NCBI GenBank assembly: GCA_030824585.1
Contig: JAVBXM010000165.1
Span: 19,693 to 83,692 of the forward strand
DNA length: 64,000 bases
From: Phaeospirillum sp.
GTDB taxonomy: Bacteria > Pseudomonadota > Alphaproteobacteria > Rhodospirillales > Magnetospirillaceae
Reading direction: 5' to 3'
A program made the position numbers and the translations under genes. Within the stretch, counting starts at the first letter, position 1; each line of letters begins with the position of its first letter. Under the pieces are notes generated by a model. It did no database searches. It worked only from the letters and a program-made list of their open reading frames with translations, and was not told the origin of the DNA. Below, one piece after another: positions 36,824 through 45,984 of this stretch.

Positions 36824-38923
36824 ATGAAGCACTATATTGATGGCATTTCGGTGAGAACATTGCTGAACATCGTCATATGTCTTGGCGGCGCCATTCTTGT
36901 CGTGATCTGCCTTTACGCTTTTTCCGTGGCGCTCTCCGAGACGGCCACTGTCCGCCGGACATCGGCCATCGCCATTTCCGCCAGGAACCTTATCCAGTCC
37001 TACGAATCCGCGCGGGTATTCCGTGCTCGCGTCTATGCCGTACTGGAGGCGGATCAAAGGATTTCCCAGGATGACGCGGGCTGGATCGCCGCCAGGCACG
37101 TCGAGATCGGGGATACGCTCAACGCGGCCATCGCCGCCCTGCAGGGAGAAGAATCAGAGTTTGGTGCGACCATGACGGCGGTGCGCGATGGGTTCGCGCT
37201 GGTCGAGCGGATTTTTCCAGAGGCCGTCGCCGCATCGCGGCTAATCAAGACGGAACGCCATCCCGACCTGTCGCGCACATGGAGCGCCGCCGGAGGAAAG
37301 CTGCTCGAGGCCATGGAGAAACTCGGGACACAGCTGGATGTGGCAAACCGGGGAAGCGACGCGCGGATCGACCATCTGCTGTCGATCCGACAGGCAGCGG
37401 CGGCGACCCGGGTCAGCGCCGGCAACGAAACCATCCTGATTTCGCGCTCCCTATCGGGAAACCGGCTGTTGAGCGGTGAACAGATGGAGGTGGTGCATCG
37501 GCTACGGGGCGAGTTTACCGCTACCTGGGCGCTCACGAAGCGTCAGGGAGAGGCCCGTGGCACCCCCCGTCGAGTTGCGGACGCCATCGCCCAGGCCGAA
37601 GGCAGCTTTTTCAGGCAGGCCATGCCGCAGCATGAACAGATAGCTGCGGCATTGTCGCGAGGAGAGGACGTCAAGGTGCGGGGGCTCGATTTCTCGCGCC
37701 AGGCGGGAAGCGATCTTAACGCGATCAGCGCCGTAGGTATCGAAGCCATGGCGGCCGTGGTCGAGTACACCAGGGAACGCGCCTTGTCGGCCCGCAATAC
37801 GCTTCTTGCCGCATCCGTGTGTCTCTTTGCCTCCATTGGGTACTTCGTGTTCAGCACCCGTCTGATCGCACGGCGCGTCAGTCGGCCTCTCGATCAGTTC
37901 ACCCAAACCATCGTCGCGTTCGCCAACCAGCGCTACGACGTTGCCGTAACCGAAATTTCCACCCGCGACGAGTTGGGACGGATGAGCGCGGCATTACGCG
38001 AACTGGCTGACAACGGCCGCAAGTTCCAGGAACTCCAGGAGCAGCGGATTCACGAGCAACAGCGGGTGACGGCGCGGGCGGAGCAAGTTGAGGCCGCATG
38101 CCGTTTGTTCGAGGAACGGGTCCAGCAGGGCCTGTCCGATCTTGATCAAGCCATGGCGCACGTCGATCAATCGGCAGAAGACATGAATGCCTCCGCAAGC
38201 GAGGCGTGCCGGGCATCCCGGACGGTCGCCACCGCGTCGGAACAAGTATCGGCCACCATGGGCAGCATGGCGGCGGCTAGCGACCAGTTCTCCGCTTCCG
38301 TCAGGGAAATCAGCCGGCAAGCCGCGCAATCCACCGAAATCGCCGCCGATGCGGTCGCCAAGGCGGAACGGACAGATGTGACCATCCGCGGATTGGCGGC
38401 GGTCAGCGGCAAGATCGGAGAGATCGTCTCGCTCATCCATGGGATCGCCGCGCAGACCAATCTCCTGGCTCTGAACGCGACCATCGAGGCGGCGAGAGCG
38501 GGCGAGTCCGGTAAGGGATTCACCGTTGTCGCCAGCGAGGTCAAGGGGTTGGCCAATCAGACGGCCATGGCGACGGATGAGATAACGACGCAGGTTCAGC
38601 AGATACAGAGCATGACCCTGGAAGCGGTGGACGACGTGCATGTCATCGGTTCGGTAATTCAGAATATGCGTGAAACCACCACCAATATTGCCATCGCCAT
38701 CGAGCAACAGGGCGCCACGACGCAGGAAATCGCCCAAAACATCAACGAAGCATCCACCGCGACCCGGATCATCTCATCGGGAACGGCGGGCCTCGTCGAC
38801 CAAACGGAACAATCGACCGAGAGGGCCAAGGGCATCAAGACGGCATCCGCATCCATGCGCGATGAGGTTGCAACCGTGCGCGCGGAAGTATCCGAATTTC
38901 TCGAGGGGATTCGCAACCTGTGA
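36824..38923 (+). CDS. Methyl-accepting chemotaxis protein (periplasmic sensor, HAMP, MA domain)
   Basis: KIGEIVSLIHGIAAQTNLLALNATIEAARAGESGKGFTVVASEVKGLANQTAMATDEI. Confidence 0.93.
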   Translation: MKHYIDGISVRTLLNIVICLGGAILVVICLYAFSVALSETATVRRTSAIAISARNLIQSYESARVFRARVYAVLEADQRISQDDAGWIAARHVEIGDTLNAAIAALQGEESEFGATMTAVRDGFALVERIFPEAVAASRLIKTERHPDLSRTWSAAGGKLLEAMEKLGTQLDVANRGSDARIDHLLSIRQAAAATRVSAGNETILISRSLSGNRLLSGEQMEVVHRLRGEFTATWALTKRQGEARGTPRRVADAIAQAEGSFFRQAMPQHEQIAAALSRGEDVKVRGLDFSRQAGSDLNAISAVGIEAMAAVVEYTRERALSARNTLLAASVCLFASIGYFVFSTRLIARRVSRPLDQFTQTIVAFANQRYDVAVTEISTRDELGRMSAALRELADNGRKFQELQEQRIHEQQRVTARAEQVEAACRLFEERVQQGLSDLDQAMAHVDQSAEDMNASASEACRASRTVATASEQVSATMGSMAAASDQFSASVREISRQAAQSTEIAADAVAKAERTDVTIRGLAAVSGKIGEIVSLIHGIAAQTNLLALNATIEAARAGESGKGFTVVASEVKGLANQTAMATDEITTQVQQIQSMTLEAVDDVHVIGSVIQNMRETTTNIAIAIEQQGATTQEIAQNINEASTATRIISSGTAGLVDQTEQSTERAKGIKTASASMRDEVATVRAEVSEFLEGIRNL

Positions 38924-38972
38924 TTGGAGGCCGTTTTTTCTTGAGGACGGCATGGAATGGAGGCAGACGGCC

Positions 38973-39566
38973 ATGTTCACCGGCATCGTCACCGATCTCG
39001 GCGTGGTGCGCCGCATCGTTCGCGACGAGGGGCGGGAGGCCCGCTTCGAGATCGCCAGCGGCTACGACACCAGCACCATCGCCATCGGCGCCAGCATCGC
39101 CCATAATGGCGTGTGCCTGACCATCATCGAGGTGGGGCCGGACTGGCACGCGGTGGAAGCCTCGGCCGAGACCCTGTCCAAGACCACCCTGGGCGGCTGG
39201 ACGGAAGGCTCCAGGGTCAATCTGGAGCGGGCGTTGAAGGTGGGCGACGAGCTGGGCGGCCACATCGTCTCCGGCCATGTGGACGGCGTCGCCAAGGTCG
39301 TCGACATTCGCCCCGAGAACGAATCCCTGCGCTTCACCTTCGAGACCCCCGCCGACCTGGCCTGTTTCGTCGCTCCCAAGGGTTCGGTGGCGCTGGACGG
39401 CGTGTCGCTCACCGTCAATGAGGTTGATGGGCGCCGGTTCGGCATCAACGTCATCCCCCATACCCAGGCGGTGACCACCTTCGGCACCTATCGTCCCGGC
39501 GACGAGGTGAATATGGAAATCGACATGCTGGCGCGCTATGTGGCCCGGCTGCTGGGAAGGGAATAA
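38973..39566 (+). CDS. ribE: Riboflavin synthase alpha chain
   Basis: MFTGIVTDLGVVRRI...IAHNGVCLTIIEVG...GGHIVSGHVDGVAKV...SVALDGVSLTVNEV. Confidence 0.95.
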   Translation: MFTGIVTDLGVVRRIVRDEGREARFEIASGYDTSTIAIGASIAHNGVCLTIIEVGPDWHAVEASAETLSKTTLGGWTEGSRVNLERALKVGDELGGHIVSGHVDGVAKVVDIRPENESLRFTFETPADLACFVAPKGSVALDGVSLTVNEVDGRRFGINVIPHTQAVTTFGTYRPGDEVNMEIDMLARYVARLLGRE

Positions 39567-39570
39567 GATC

Positions 39571-40686
39571 TTGGCTACGCAATATAGCGATCAGCTTTCC
39601 AGTATCGAGGACATCATCGAGGAGGCCCGCCAGGGCCGCATGTTCATCCTGGTGGATGACGAGAACCGCGAGAACGAGGGCGATCTGGTCATTCCCGCCG
39701 AGATGGCCAACGCCGACGCCATCAATTTCATGGCCCGTTTCGGGCGCGGGCTGATCTGCCTGTCGCTGACGAGGGGGCGCTGCGAGCATCTGGGCCTGAA
39801 GCCCATGAGCGCCGACAACGGCACCCGCATGGAAACCGCCTTCACCGTCTCCATCGAGGCGCGGGAAGGCGTCACCACCGGCATCTCGGCGGCCGACCGG
39901 GCGCGGACGGTGCAAGTCGCCATCGACACCGGCAAGACCCGCTACGACATCGTCACGCCGGGCCACGTCTTTCCGTTGATGGCCCGCGACGGCGGCGTTC
40001 TGGTGCGCGCCGGCCACACCGAGGCGGCGGTGGACATCTCGCGTCTGGCCGGGCTCAACCCGTCCGGCGTGATCTGCGAGATCATGAACGACGACGGCAC
40101 CATGGCCCGCATGCCCGATCTGGTGAGGTTCGCCCAGCATCACGGCCTGAAGATCGCCACCATCGCCGATTTGATCGCCTATCGCCGCCGCAACGACAAG
40201 ATCGTGGCGCGCGAGGTGGAGGCGCCGTTCCATTCCAAGTGGGGCGGCGACTGGAAGATGATGGTCTACACCAACACGGTGGCCTATGCCGAGCACATCG
40301 CCCTGGTCAAGGGCGACCTGAATGCCGAAGGCCCGGTGATGGTCCGCGTCCACGCCGTCAACGTGCTGGACGACGTGCTGGGCGACCAGGGCTCGGGCAA
40401 GGCCGGCGAGCTCCATTCCGCCATGGAAATGATTGCCGGCCATGGTTCGGGCGTGATCGTGCTGATCCGCGAGCCGCGCCCCACCAGCTTGTCCGACATG
40501 GTCCGCGCCCATCTGGAGCGGCGCCCGCCGGCTCCGGCGCTGCGCGATTACGGCGTCGGCGCCCAGATCCTGCTCGATCTCGGCGTGCACGAAATGATTC
40601 TGCTGTCCAACACCAAGCGCTCCATCGTCGGCCTGGAAGGCTATGGCATGAAGGTGGTGGAGCAGCGGCCGATTCCGGTCGGCTGA
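39571..40686 (+). CDS. ribB: RibBX: DHBP synthase fused to degenerate GTP cyclohydrolase II domain, copy 2 (TTG start proposed)
   Basis: Nearly collinear with 9004-10122; RVHAVNVLDDVLGDQGSGKAGELHSAM lacks RibA cysteines. Confidence 0.9.
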   Translation: MATQYSDQLSSIEDIIEEARQGRMFILVDDENRENEGDLVIPAEMANADAINFMARFGRGLICLSLTRGRCEHLGLKPMSADNGTRMETAFTVSIEAREGVTTGISAADRARTVQVAIDTGKTRYDIVTPGHVFPLMARDGGVLVRAGHTEAAVDISRLAGLNPSGVICEIMNDDGTMARMPDLVRFAQHHGLKIATIADLIAYRRRNDKIVAREVEAPFHSKWGGDWKMMVYTNTVAYAEHIALVKGDLNAEGPVMVRVHAVNVLDDVLGDQGSGKAGELHSAMEMIAGHGSGVIVLIREPRPTSLSDMVRAHLERRPPAPALRDYGVGAQILLDLGVHEMILLSNTKRSIVGLEGYGMKVVEQRPIPVG

Positions 40687-40702
40687 ACGGTACCGACGAG
40701 GG

Positions 40703-40725
40703 CCGGCCCCGTCTTGCGGGGCCGG
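40703..40725. terminator. 9-bp GC hairpin CCGGCCCCG-TCTTG-CGGGGCCGG between ribBX and ribH
   Basis: Read directly. Confidence 0.45.
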
Positions 40726-40820
40726 AATGAGGAGGCAAGCCCAAGGGGCGCCGCGGCTTATGCCGCGAAAGCCAAGCGAAGCGCCCGGCGCTTGAGGGCT
40801 ATGTTAAGGAGAGTTCTCAA

Positions 40821-41270
40821 ATGGCGAAGGTTCTCATCATCGAGGCCCGCTTCTACGATCACATCGCCGACGGCCTTTTGGCCGGGGCGCGCGCCGAACT
40901 CGACAAGGCGGGCGTGGCCCACGACCTGCTGGTAGTGCCGGGCATCTTCGAACTGCCTGCCGCGCTGAAACTGGTGCTGACCGCCGCCGAGCAGGGTAAC
41001 AACAAGGCCCGCTACGACGGCTTCGTCACCCTGGGCTGCGCCATCCGGGGCGAATCCGACCATTACCACCACGTGGGCACCGAGTGCGTGCGAGGGATAG
41101 CCGATCTGGCCATGGCCTATGACCTGGCGCTGGGCAACGGGCTGCTGACCGTGCACAACGAGGCCCAGGCCCTGGCGCGGTCCGATCCGGCACGCAAGAA
41201 TCTGGGGGGGCAGGCGGCGCGCGCCTGCCTGCGCATGATGGCGGTGAAGAAAGAGCTGGGGCTGGCCTGA
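40821..41270 (+). CDS. ribH: 6,7-dimethyl-8-ribityllumazine synthase
   Basis: [47 protein letters not shown]. Confidence 0.94.
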   Translation: MAKVLIIEARFYDHIADGLLAGARAELDKAGVAHDLLVVPGIFELPAALKLVLTAAEQGNNKARYDGFVTLGCAIRGESDHYHHVGTECVRGIADLAMAYDLALGNGLLTVHNEAQALARSDPARKNLGGQAARACLRMMAVKKELGLA

Positions 41271-41385
41271 TGAGCGTCAATCCCTCCATCGCGCGGCGCA
41301 GTTCGGCCCGCCTCTCGGCGGTCCAAGCCCTCTATCAGATGGAAATGACGGGCATCGACGCCGAGCAGGCCCTGGCCGTGAACTC
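41270..41385 (+). pseudogene. nusB: 5' fragment of nusB (transcription antitermination factor), truncated
   Basis: [36 protein letters not shown] is the NusB N-terminus; downstream sequence in the frame is unrelated and antisense to a DUF2399 remnant. Confidence 0.8.
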
Positions 41386-41389
41386 CTGC

Positions 41390-42183
41390 GGGGCCTTATT
41401 AGGCACCATTAAGTTGCTATATAATCCCTCGAAATCATTGATCAGGTCGTCGACGTTTCCTTCCTCGGCAATGGCCATGCCGTGGGCGCGAAGTGCTGGC
41501 GCCAATCCGTCATCCCAGCAGGCGGTGACCGGCTCCCCCTCCAATTGATAACCTGACTGTGCTCCACCCCGCAGGGCGAGGTTGTAGTCCTCAGTGCAGA
41601 ACCTCCAAGGGATCGCTCCGAAGCTGCCGATCATTTGGTTGGCAATGGTGATGCCGGGCCAGTCGAAATCACCATGGTACAGAAGGTGGACGACTCGAAT
41701 CAATTGGTGGCAAGCGTCGCTGAACAGGATCAGGCCATTTTCGATGGCCTGCAACACTTCGGACTCGACCGGCAGCCCCAAGTCCTTGGCGTCCCATTCC
41801 AGGGTATCCCTTGGCGATGTCTTCCAATGCCACTGCCTGAAGTTCAGCCCGCCGCCGCATGGTCGCCTCGAAGGTTGCCAGCGCCGCCTCGATAGCCTCA
41901 CCCCCTTGGGAAAGGCGGTAAAGATACCGGGCTCGATAGAAATCGTTGATCGTCTGTACTCGCGCCGAATCGTGCTGCGCCTCAAGATTTCCCCAGGCAG
42001 TCAATTGCGTCAGTGCGAGGTTGAGTTCTTCGATACGCGGCGAAGCCCCCGGCCATCGGGCTTCGGCCAAAATCTCGTCCGGTCGCAGTTGGAGCCGGTA
42101 TTGCCGCTTAGCTGCGGCAAAGACATCCATGATGACCCGATAAAATTCAGCCTTATCGGCACTTACGTGCCGGAACAGATCGG
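41390..42183 (-). pseudogene. Fused relic: DUF2397 (TIGR02677) N-terminal part joined out of frame to DUF2399 (TIGR02679) C-terminal part; Wadjet-type/TIGR02677-02680 locus remnant
   Basis: Frame A: LFRHVSADKAEFYRVIMDVFAAAKRQYRLQLRPDEILAEARWPG...LEAQHDSARVQTINDFYRARYLYRLSQGGEAIEAALATFEATMRRRAELQAVALEDIA. Frame B: VVHLLYHGDFDWPGITIANQMIGSFGAIPWRFCTEDYNLAL...[26 protein letters not shown]. Confidence 0.75.
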
Positions 42184-42435
42184 CTGAGTGTCTCGTCGCC
42201 GAATCGAGTGGTTCCTCGCCGTTTCCAGGTTAGTTCGCATTCCACATGGCGAAGACGTTCTACTCCAGATCGCGTGCGCCTTATGGTGGATTGTTTTTTC
42301 GACGTTCCCGCTTCACGACCGGGTTTTGGAATGGCTGAGTCAAACCACCATAAATATCCATTCGCGGTTGCGCCCGCCCTTGCAGCCTTCTAATGTACCG
42401 ATGTTTGATGATGATCGGTTTAATGGGCGACGCGG

Positions 42436-42681
42436 ATGGACTACGCCACGCTGACCACTTTGCGAAAATCGCATCCCGGCTGGCGTCTATTGGCAGCCAG
42501 CAATGCCGTCCTGCTGGCGAGTTTTCTACATCGCGCCTTTATCACCCCAAATCAACGTTCCATGGTTCAACCTGATCTGGCGACAAAGCTCGATGATTTT
42601 CTGTTCGAAGTCGGCCGCGAGGACTATCCTCGTGCCGCCAGCGATTACCTCGACGAGTGGGCGTCCGACCGCAATGGCTGA
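42436..42681 (+). pseudogene. N-terminal remnant of DUF3375 (Wadjet JetA-like) protein ending at an in-frame TGA
   Basis: MDYATLTTLRKSHPGWRLLAASNAVLLASFLHRAFITPNQRSMVQPDLATKLDDFLFEVGREDYPRAASDYLDEWASDRNG* resembles the DUF3375 N-terminus. Confidence 0.7.
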
Positions 42682-42947
42682 CTGCGCTGGAGGCACAGCT
42701 GATCGGGCAGTACATGCGCTCCAATCAGTCGAAGCACGGCATTCTTGCCGTTGCCAACGCCGATCCAAACCACAGGTGGAAGCCCGGTGATGGCCGCCGC
42801 CTCACATTTGTCGAGTTGACGGAAGATCTCACGGCCCGCGCTGCCGAGCTGTTGCAGAGACGATGGGATATCGAGGGCTTGTCCGTGGTCAGCATCGACT
42901 TCTCATCGGCCACAGCTCCAACTGGTGGGGTAAATACGGGAGGGTGA
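42675..42947 (+). pseudogene. C-terminal fragment of an unidentified large protein fused after the DUF3375 relic
   Basis: WLTALEAQLIGQYMRSNQSKHGILAVANADPNHRWKPGDGRRLTFVELTEDLTARAAELLQRRWDIEGLSVVSIDFSSA; coding-like but lacks a proper start. Confidence 0.45.
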
Positions 42948-43043
42948 GGAGCTATTCCGAATATCTGCGGCGCTTCATAAATCCATCTCCTGGCTTGGAC
43001 TGACTCTACCTCAAAATGGGTACATTTTCAGGGAACAGGTCAC

Positions 43044-43460
43044 ATGGACTTCGAGTTCAGAATTGACACTCCGCTCGGGGTGTTTGAGAGCCCCGTGAAA
43101 TTCGATTTCTACGCCAAGGGAAAGTTACCCCCGAAAGGTGAGGCCCACGGCCTATACATCCTCTGCAAACGCCTCACTTTGAATCGCTTCGAAGTCCTCT
43201 ATGCTGGAGAGACCGAAGACTGTTGGAGCCGTCTAAAGCAACACGAAATCAAAGACTGGACGCATGTCTTCCACGAGTATGGGATGACTTGGCGTTCAAG
43301 GCGTTATTGGGAAGCGGCACTGATCCTCGGGCTCAAGCCGCCGAAAAACGTGCAGGTGGTCAGGTGGGTGAAATCCAAGGGGGAAACGCCGGAGAGGGGG
43401 CGGCAAAAACTATTCTCGGCTCTTCCAAGCTTTCCGAGCTTATCAACGCCAGCGAGATGA
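43044..43460 (+). CDS. GIY-YIG nuclease-like small protein
   Basis: GLYILCKRLTLNRFEVLYAGETEDCWSRLKQHE...YWEAALILGLKPPKN resembles the GIY...YIG...R...H...E...N order. Confidence 0.5.
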   Translation: MDFEFRIDTPLGVFESPVKFDFYAKGKLPPKGEAHGLYILCKRLTLNRFEVLYAGETEDCWSRLKQHEIKDWTHVFHEYGMTWRSRRYWEAALILGLKPPKNVQVVRWVKSKGETPERGRQKLFSALPSFPSLSTPAR

Positions 43461-43805
43461 CCGCGGATTTCAAGCTCATTCACCCCCCAAACTGGAAACC
43501 GGAACTCGCCATCCGCGGCGGACGATTGATCTTCAACGGGGGGAAAGGATGACTTGTTCGAGTGCTCGCGCACGGGGCGGTAATCCGTGCAACGCGGGCC
43601 GCAGCTCAGTGAGTGCTATTATGGCTTCTCGGCTGCGAAAGCCTCTTCTCTTAATGGAGTAATGTTATCTCAGTGCCTTGATGAGATTGAGGGAATCATT
43701 TCTGCCGGCCTCAATCGGCAAGATGCTAGCGCTGCCTCAAGACTCTCATAGGGTGGTTGTCGAAGCCTTTCGCTTGGCAACGTTAGCAGGCTCAACAAAT
43801 TTACC

Positions 43806-45323
43806 GTGAGAAAGATCATGCCCAATCTTCCCGCCATCCTTTTGCAATTGGCCCACAGCCTTCGCCAGGACGGCGCCGATGTGGGCGGGCGCCCACTCGA
43901 GGTGGTTTCGGCGGTGATGTCTTTCCTGCAGGCGGGTGGCAACAGCCTCGACGATGAAATCGCTGCTGCGGCCTATCTGACGGCACAGCTGATGCCCCTA
44001 GAAGCACGGAACGCAGCTATCGCCCTAGGCGTTCCAGCGGGGTTGATCCCACAGTTGGAGCCCACGCCCACCGGTGCCGACCAACAGCTTGCCCTCGCGC
44101 TCGCCCGCGGGAATCGCCAACAAGCGACTATCGCCGCCTCCGTTTTATACGCCTGGCATGCCGTCGCCACCGACCACAAGCGGGCGGCATCCTTGCGGGA
44201 ATGCGCTTCCATCGCCCAGTCCGGAAGCAAACATCCCGATCTCGCGGCTATGCTGGTGGCGGAAATGGCGAAGATTTTGCCGCTGCCGCAGGCGCCGCAC
44301 CCTCTTGGCAGCCGTTATTTCTCGATTTCCATCGACCTGTGCGGTTCGACGGAAGCGAAGACGCGGGCCACGCGAGTGGCAGATGAAGATTCGGCGCGGA
44401 TCGATAAACTCAACGCAGATATTTGCCGCGCGTTTTTCGGCATTGAGCGGCAGTTCTACCAGAATGCCGCGAGCCGATACGGCGCCTACCCCGCCATCGA
44501 TCCTGCCCAATTCTTCGTGGTCAAGGGGATCGGCGATGAAATCTGGATCATGTGCGAGCCATCGGATTCGATGCTGGCTCAGACCGGTCACGCCCTGATC
44601 GATGCCGGCCTCCAAGTGGCATCTAAGGTCGTCGAGTTGGTGGCGACGCGGCATGAGGATGGGCCTAGCTTCAACCCTGATTTCGACTGCGGAAACGTCG
44701 ACCCCATCCAGTCGCCGGTTAAGGTGTTCATGGATCTGATGGATCAGGCCACATGCTTGGGCACCATGCGAGACGATGCACTTAGGGACGCTGTTCCCGA
44801 ATTACTGAGATACTTTCACGGCCGCGAACCAACCAGCGTGGAAGAAGCGGATGTCACCCGCCGGCTGTGCTTGGCCGACAATGAGCCGCTGGGCTGGTGG
44901 AAGATCGGCCGGTGGCGCGCGGATTACGTGGGGCACGAGATCGATCGCTTCTTCCGGGCTTCCAAGGCAGCGCTCCCCGGCACGGTCACCATCGGTGCCG
45001 CGATGGTCAAGGGACTGGGATTGAGCTTTCGGCCGACCGCTGTTGACGCCCAAAGCGTCTGGACTGGCCCCGACACACCGCTACGCGGCGGCACGCCCAA
45101 CGACCCTGTGCATGCCGTCACCCGAACGCTGGACTCGGAGCAGATGAAAGGGATCGGCTACCCCTATGACACCCACACGCTGTTTGCGCCACGCTCTCTT
45201 TCCGCAAACTACGCTCATATGGCAGCCAACAGGTTGAATGGGTTTCCAACAGCTTCGTTCGACGACACCGCCGAGGAGATTCCGCCCGAGGTGGCGCGGC
45301 ACGTGGTCATTGGGAACCGATGA
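43806..45323 (+). CDS. Class III nucleotide cyclase-domain protein (candidate Pycsar-type or other signalling cyclase)
   Basis: RYFSISIDLCGSTEAKTRA...FFVVKGIGDEIWIMCE...YVGHEIDRFFRASKAALPGTVTIGAAM: two metal-site Asp motifs and cyclase-like C-terminal segment. Confidence 0.6.
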   Translation: MRKIMPNLPAILLQLAHSLRQDGADVGGRPLEVVSAVMSFLQAGGNSLDDEIAAAAYLTAQLMPLEARNAAIALGVPAGLIPQLEPTPTGADQQLALALARGNRQQATIAASVLYAWHAVATDHKRAASLRECASIAQSGSKHPDLAAMLVAEMAKILPLPQAPHPLGSRYFSISIDLCGSTEAKTRATRVADEDSARIDKLNADICRAFFGIERQFYQNAASRYGAYPAIDPAQFFVVKGIGDEIWIMCEPSDSMLAQTGHALIDAGLQVASKVVELVATRHEDGPSFNPDFDCGNVDPIQSPVKVFMDLMDQATCLGTMRDDALRDAVPELLRYFHGREPTSVEEADVTRRLCLADNEPLGWWKIGRWRADYVGHEIDRFFRASKAALPGTVTIGAAMVKGLGLSFRPTAVDAQSVWTGPDTPLRGGTPNDPVHAVTRTLDSEQMKGIGYPYDTHTLFAPRSLSANYAHMAANRLNGFPTASFDDTAEEIPPEVARHVVIGNR

Positions 45324-45984
45324 TATCGAGCTATCCCTGTTTACCTGCCAGATATTCCCTGTTCAGCTGGTAGGGAATTTTCTCGGCCAACGGCCAAAAC
45401 TGCCGCTAAAACTACCTGTACGTTGGCATGAACAGCGTCCCCTCCTCTCATTTCCCTGCATTTTCCCTGAAGATCAGGGAAAAGACCCCGGAGACCGGTT
45501 CGCCCCAGACTGCGTCCTCCGCCATTAATTCCAAAGAATAGATTCTCTGATGCCGAGTGCCTGGGGTGAAATCCCCAGGTTCCGCGCCGTTCGCGGCCAG
45601 TGGCTGTTGACCGTGTAGTCTTGTGGCGACCGAACTTCGGCCAATTTTCTCTTCTCTCCGCCCCGTATTCTCCAGCGGCTGTTAACTGCACCCAAAAGGT
45701 ACGGGTTTTAAAAGTCACGTTATTTCAATTGCTTGCAACTCGAAAAGCCGTTGATCTTTCCGCACTTATTATTGATGGGCGGGGGAGCCTGGGGTCGAAT
45801 CGGGCGGTCAACAGCCCAGATCTCGTTCCCCGTTGATGGCCTACGCCAACCGTATGATACAGGGTGGTCGATGGCGGTGACGTCGACAGCTCCAACAATG
45901 CCCTGAAGGCATGCGTTAACGGTTTCTAAGCCAGCCCCCCATAACCTATCAACTTGGACGCCCTGTTGTCGGCGGGAGAGGCGC

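Noticed and set aside
38924-38972. Possible RFN element upstream of ribE
   Set aside because: The gap is under 50 nt and has no RFN-like sequence.
41270-41548. 92-aa ORF as an intact small gene
   Set aside because: Only the first ~38 codons match NusB; the rest is antisense to the DUF2399 relic.
42188-42454. 88-aa plus-strand ORF between the two Wadjet relics
   Set aside because: No recognisable family, no RBS, mixed composition; probably non-coding debris.
45560-45579. GGGTGAAATCCCC segment resembling the start of an FMN riboswitch (RFN element)
   Set aside because: It is just a 7-bp hairpin CCTGGGG-TGAAAT-CCCCAGG; the remaining conserved RFN stems are absent and no rib gene lies downstream.
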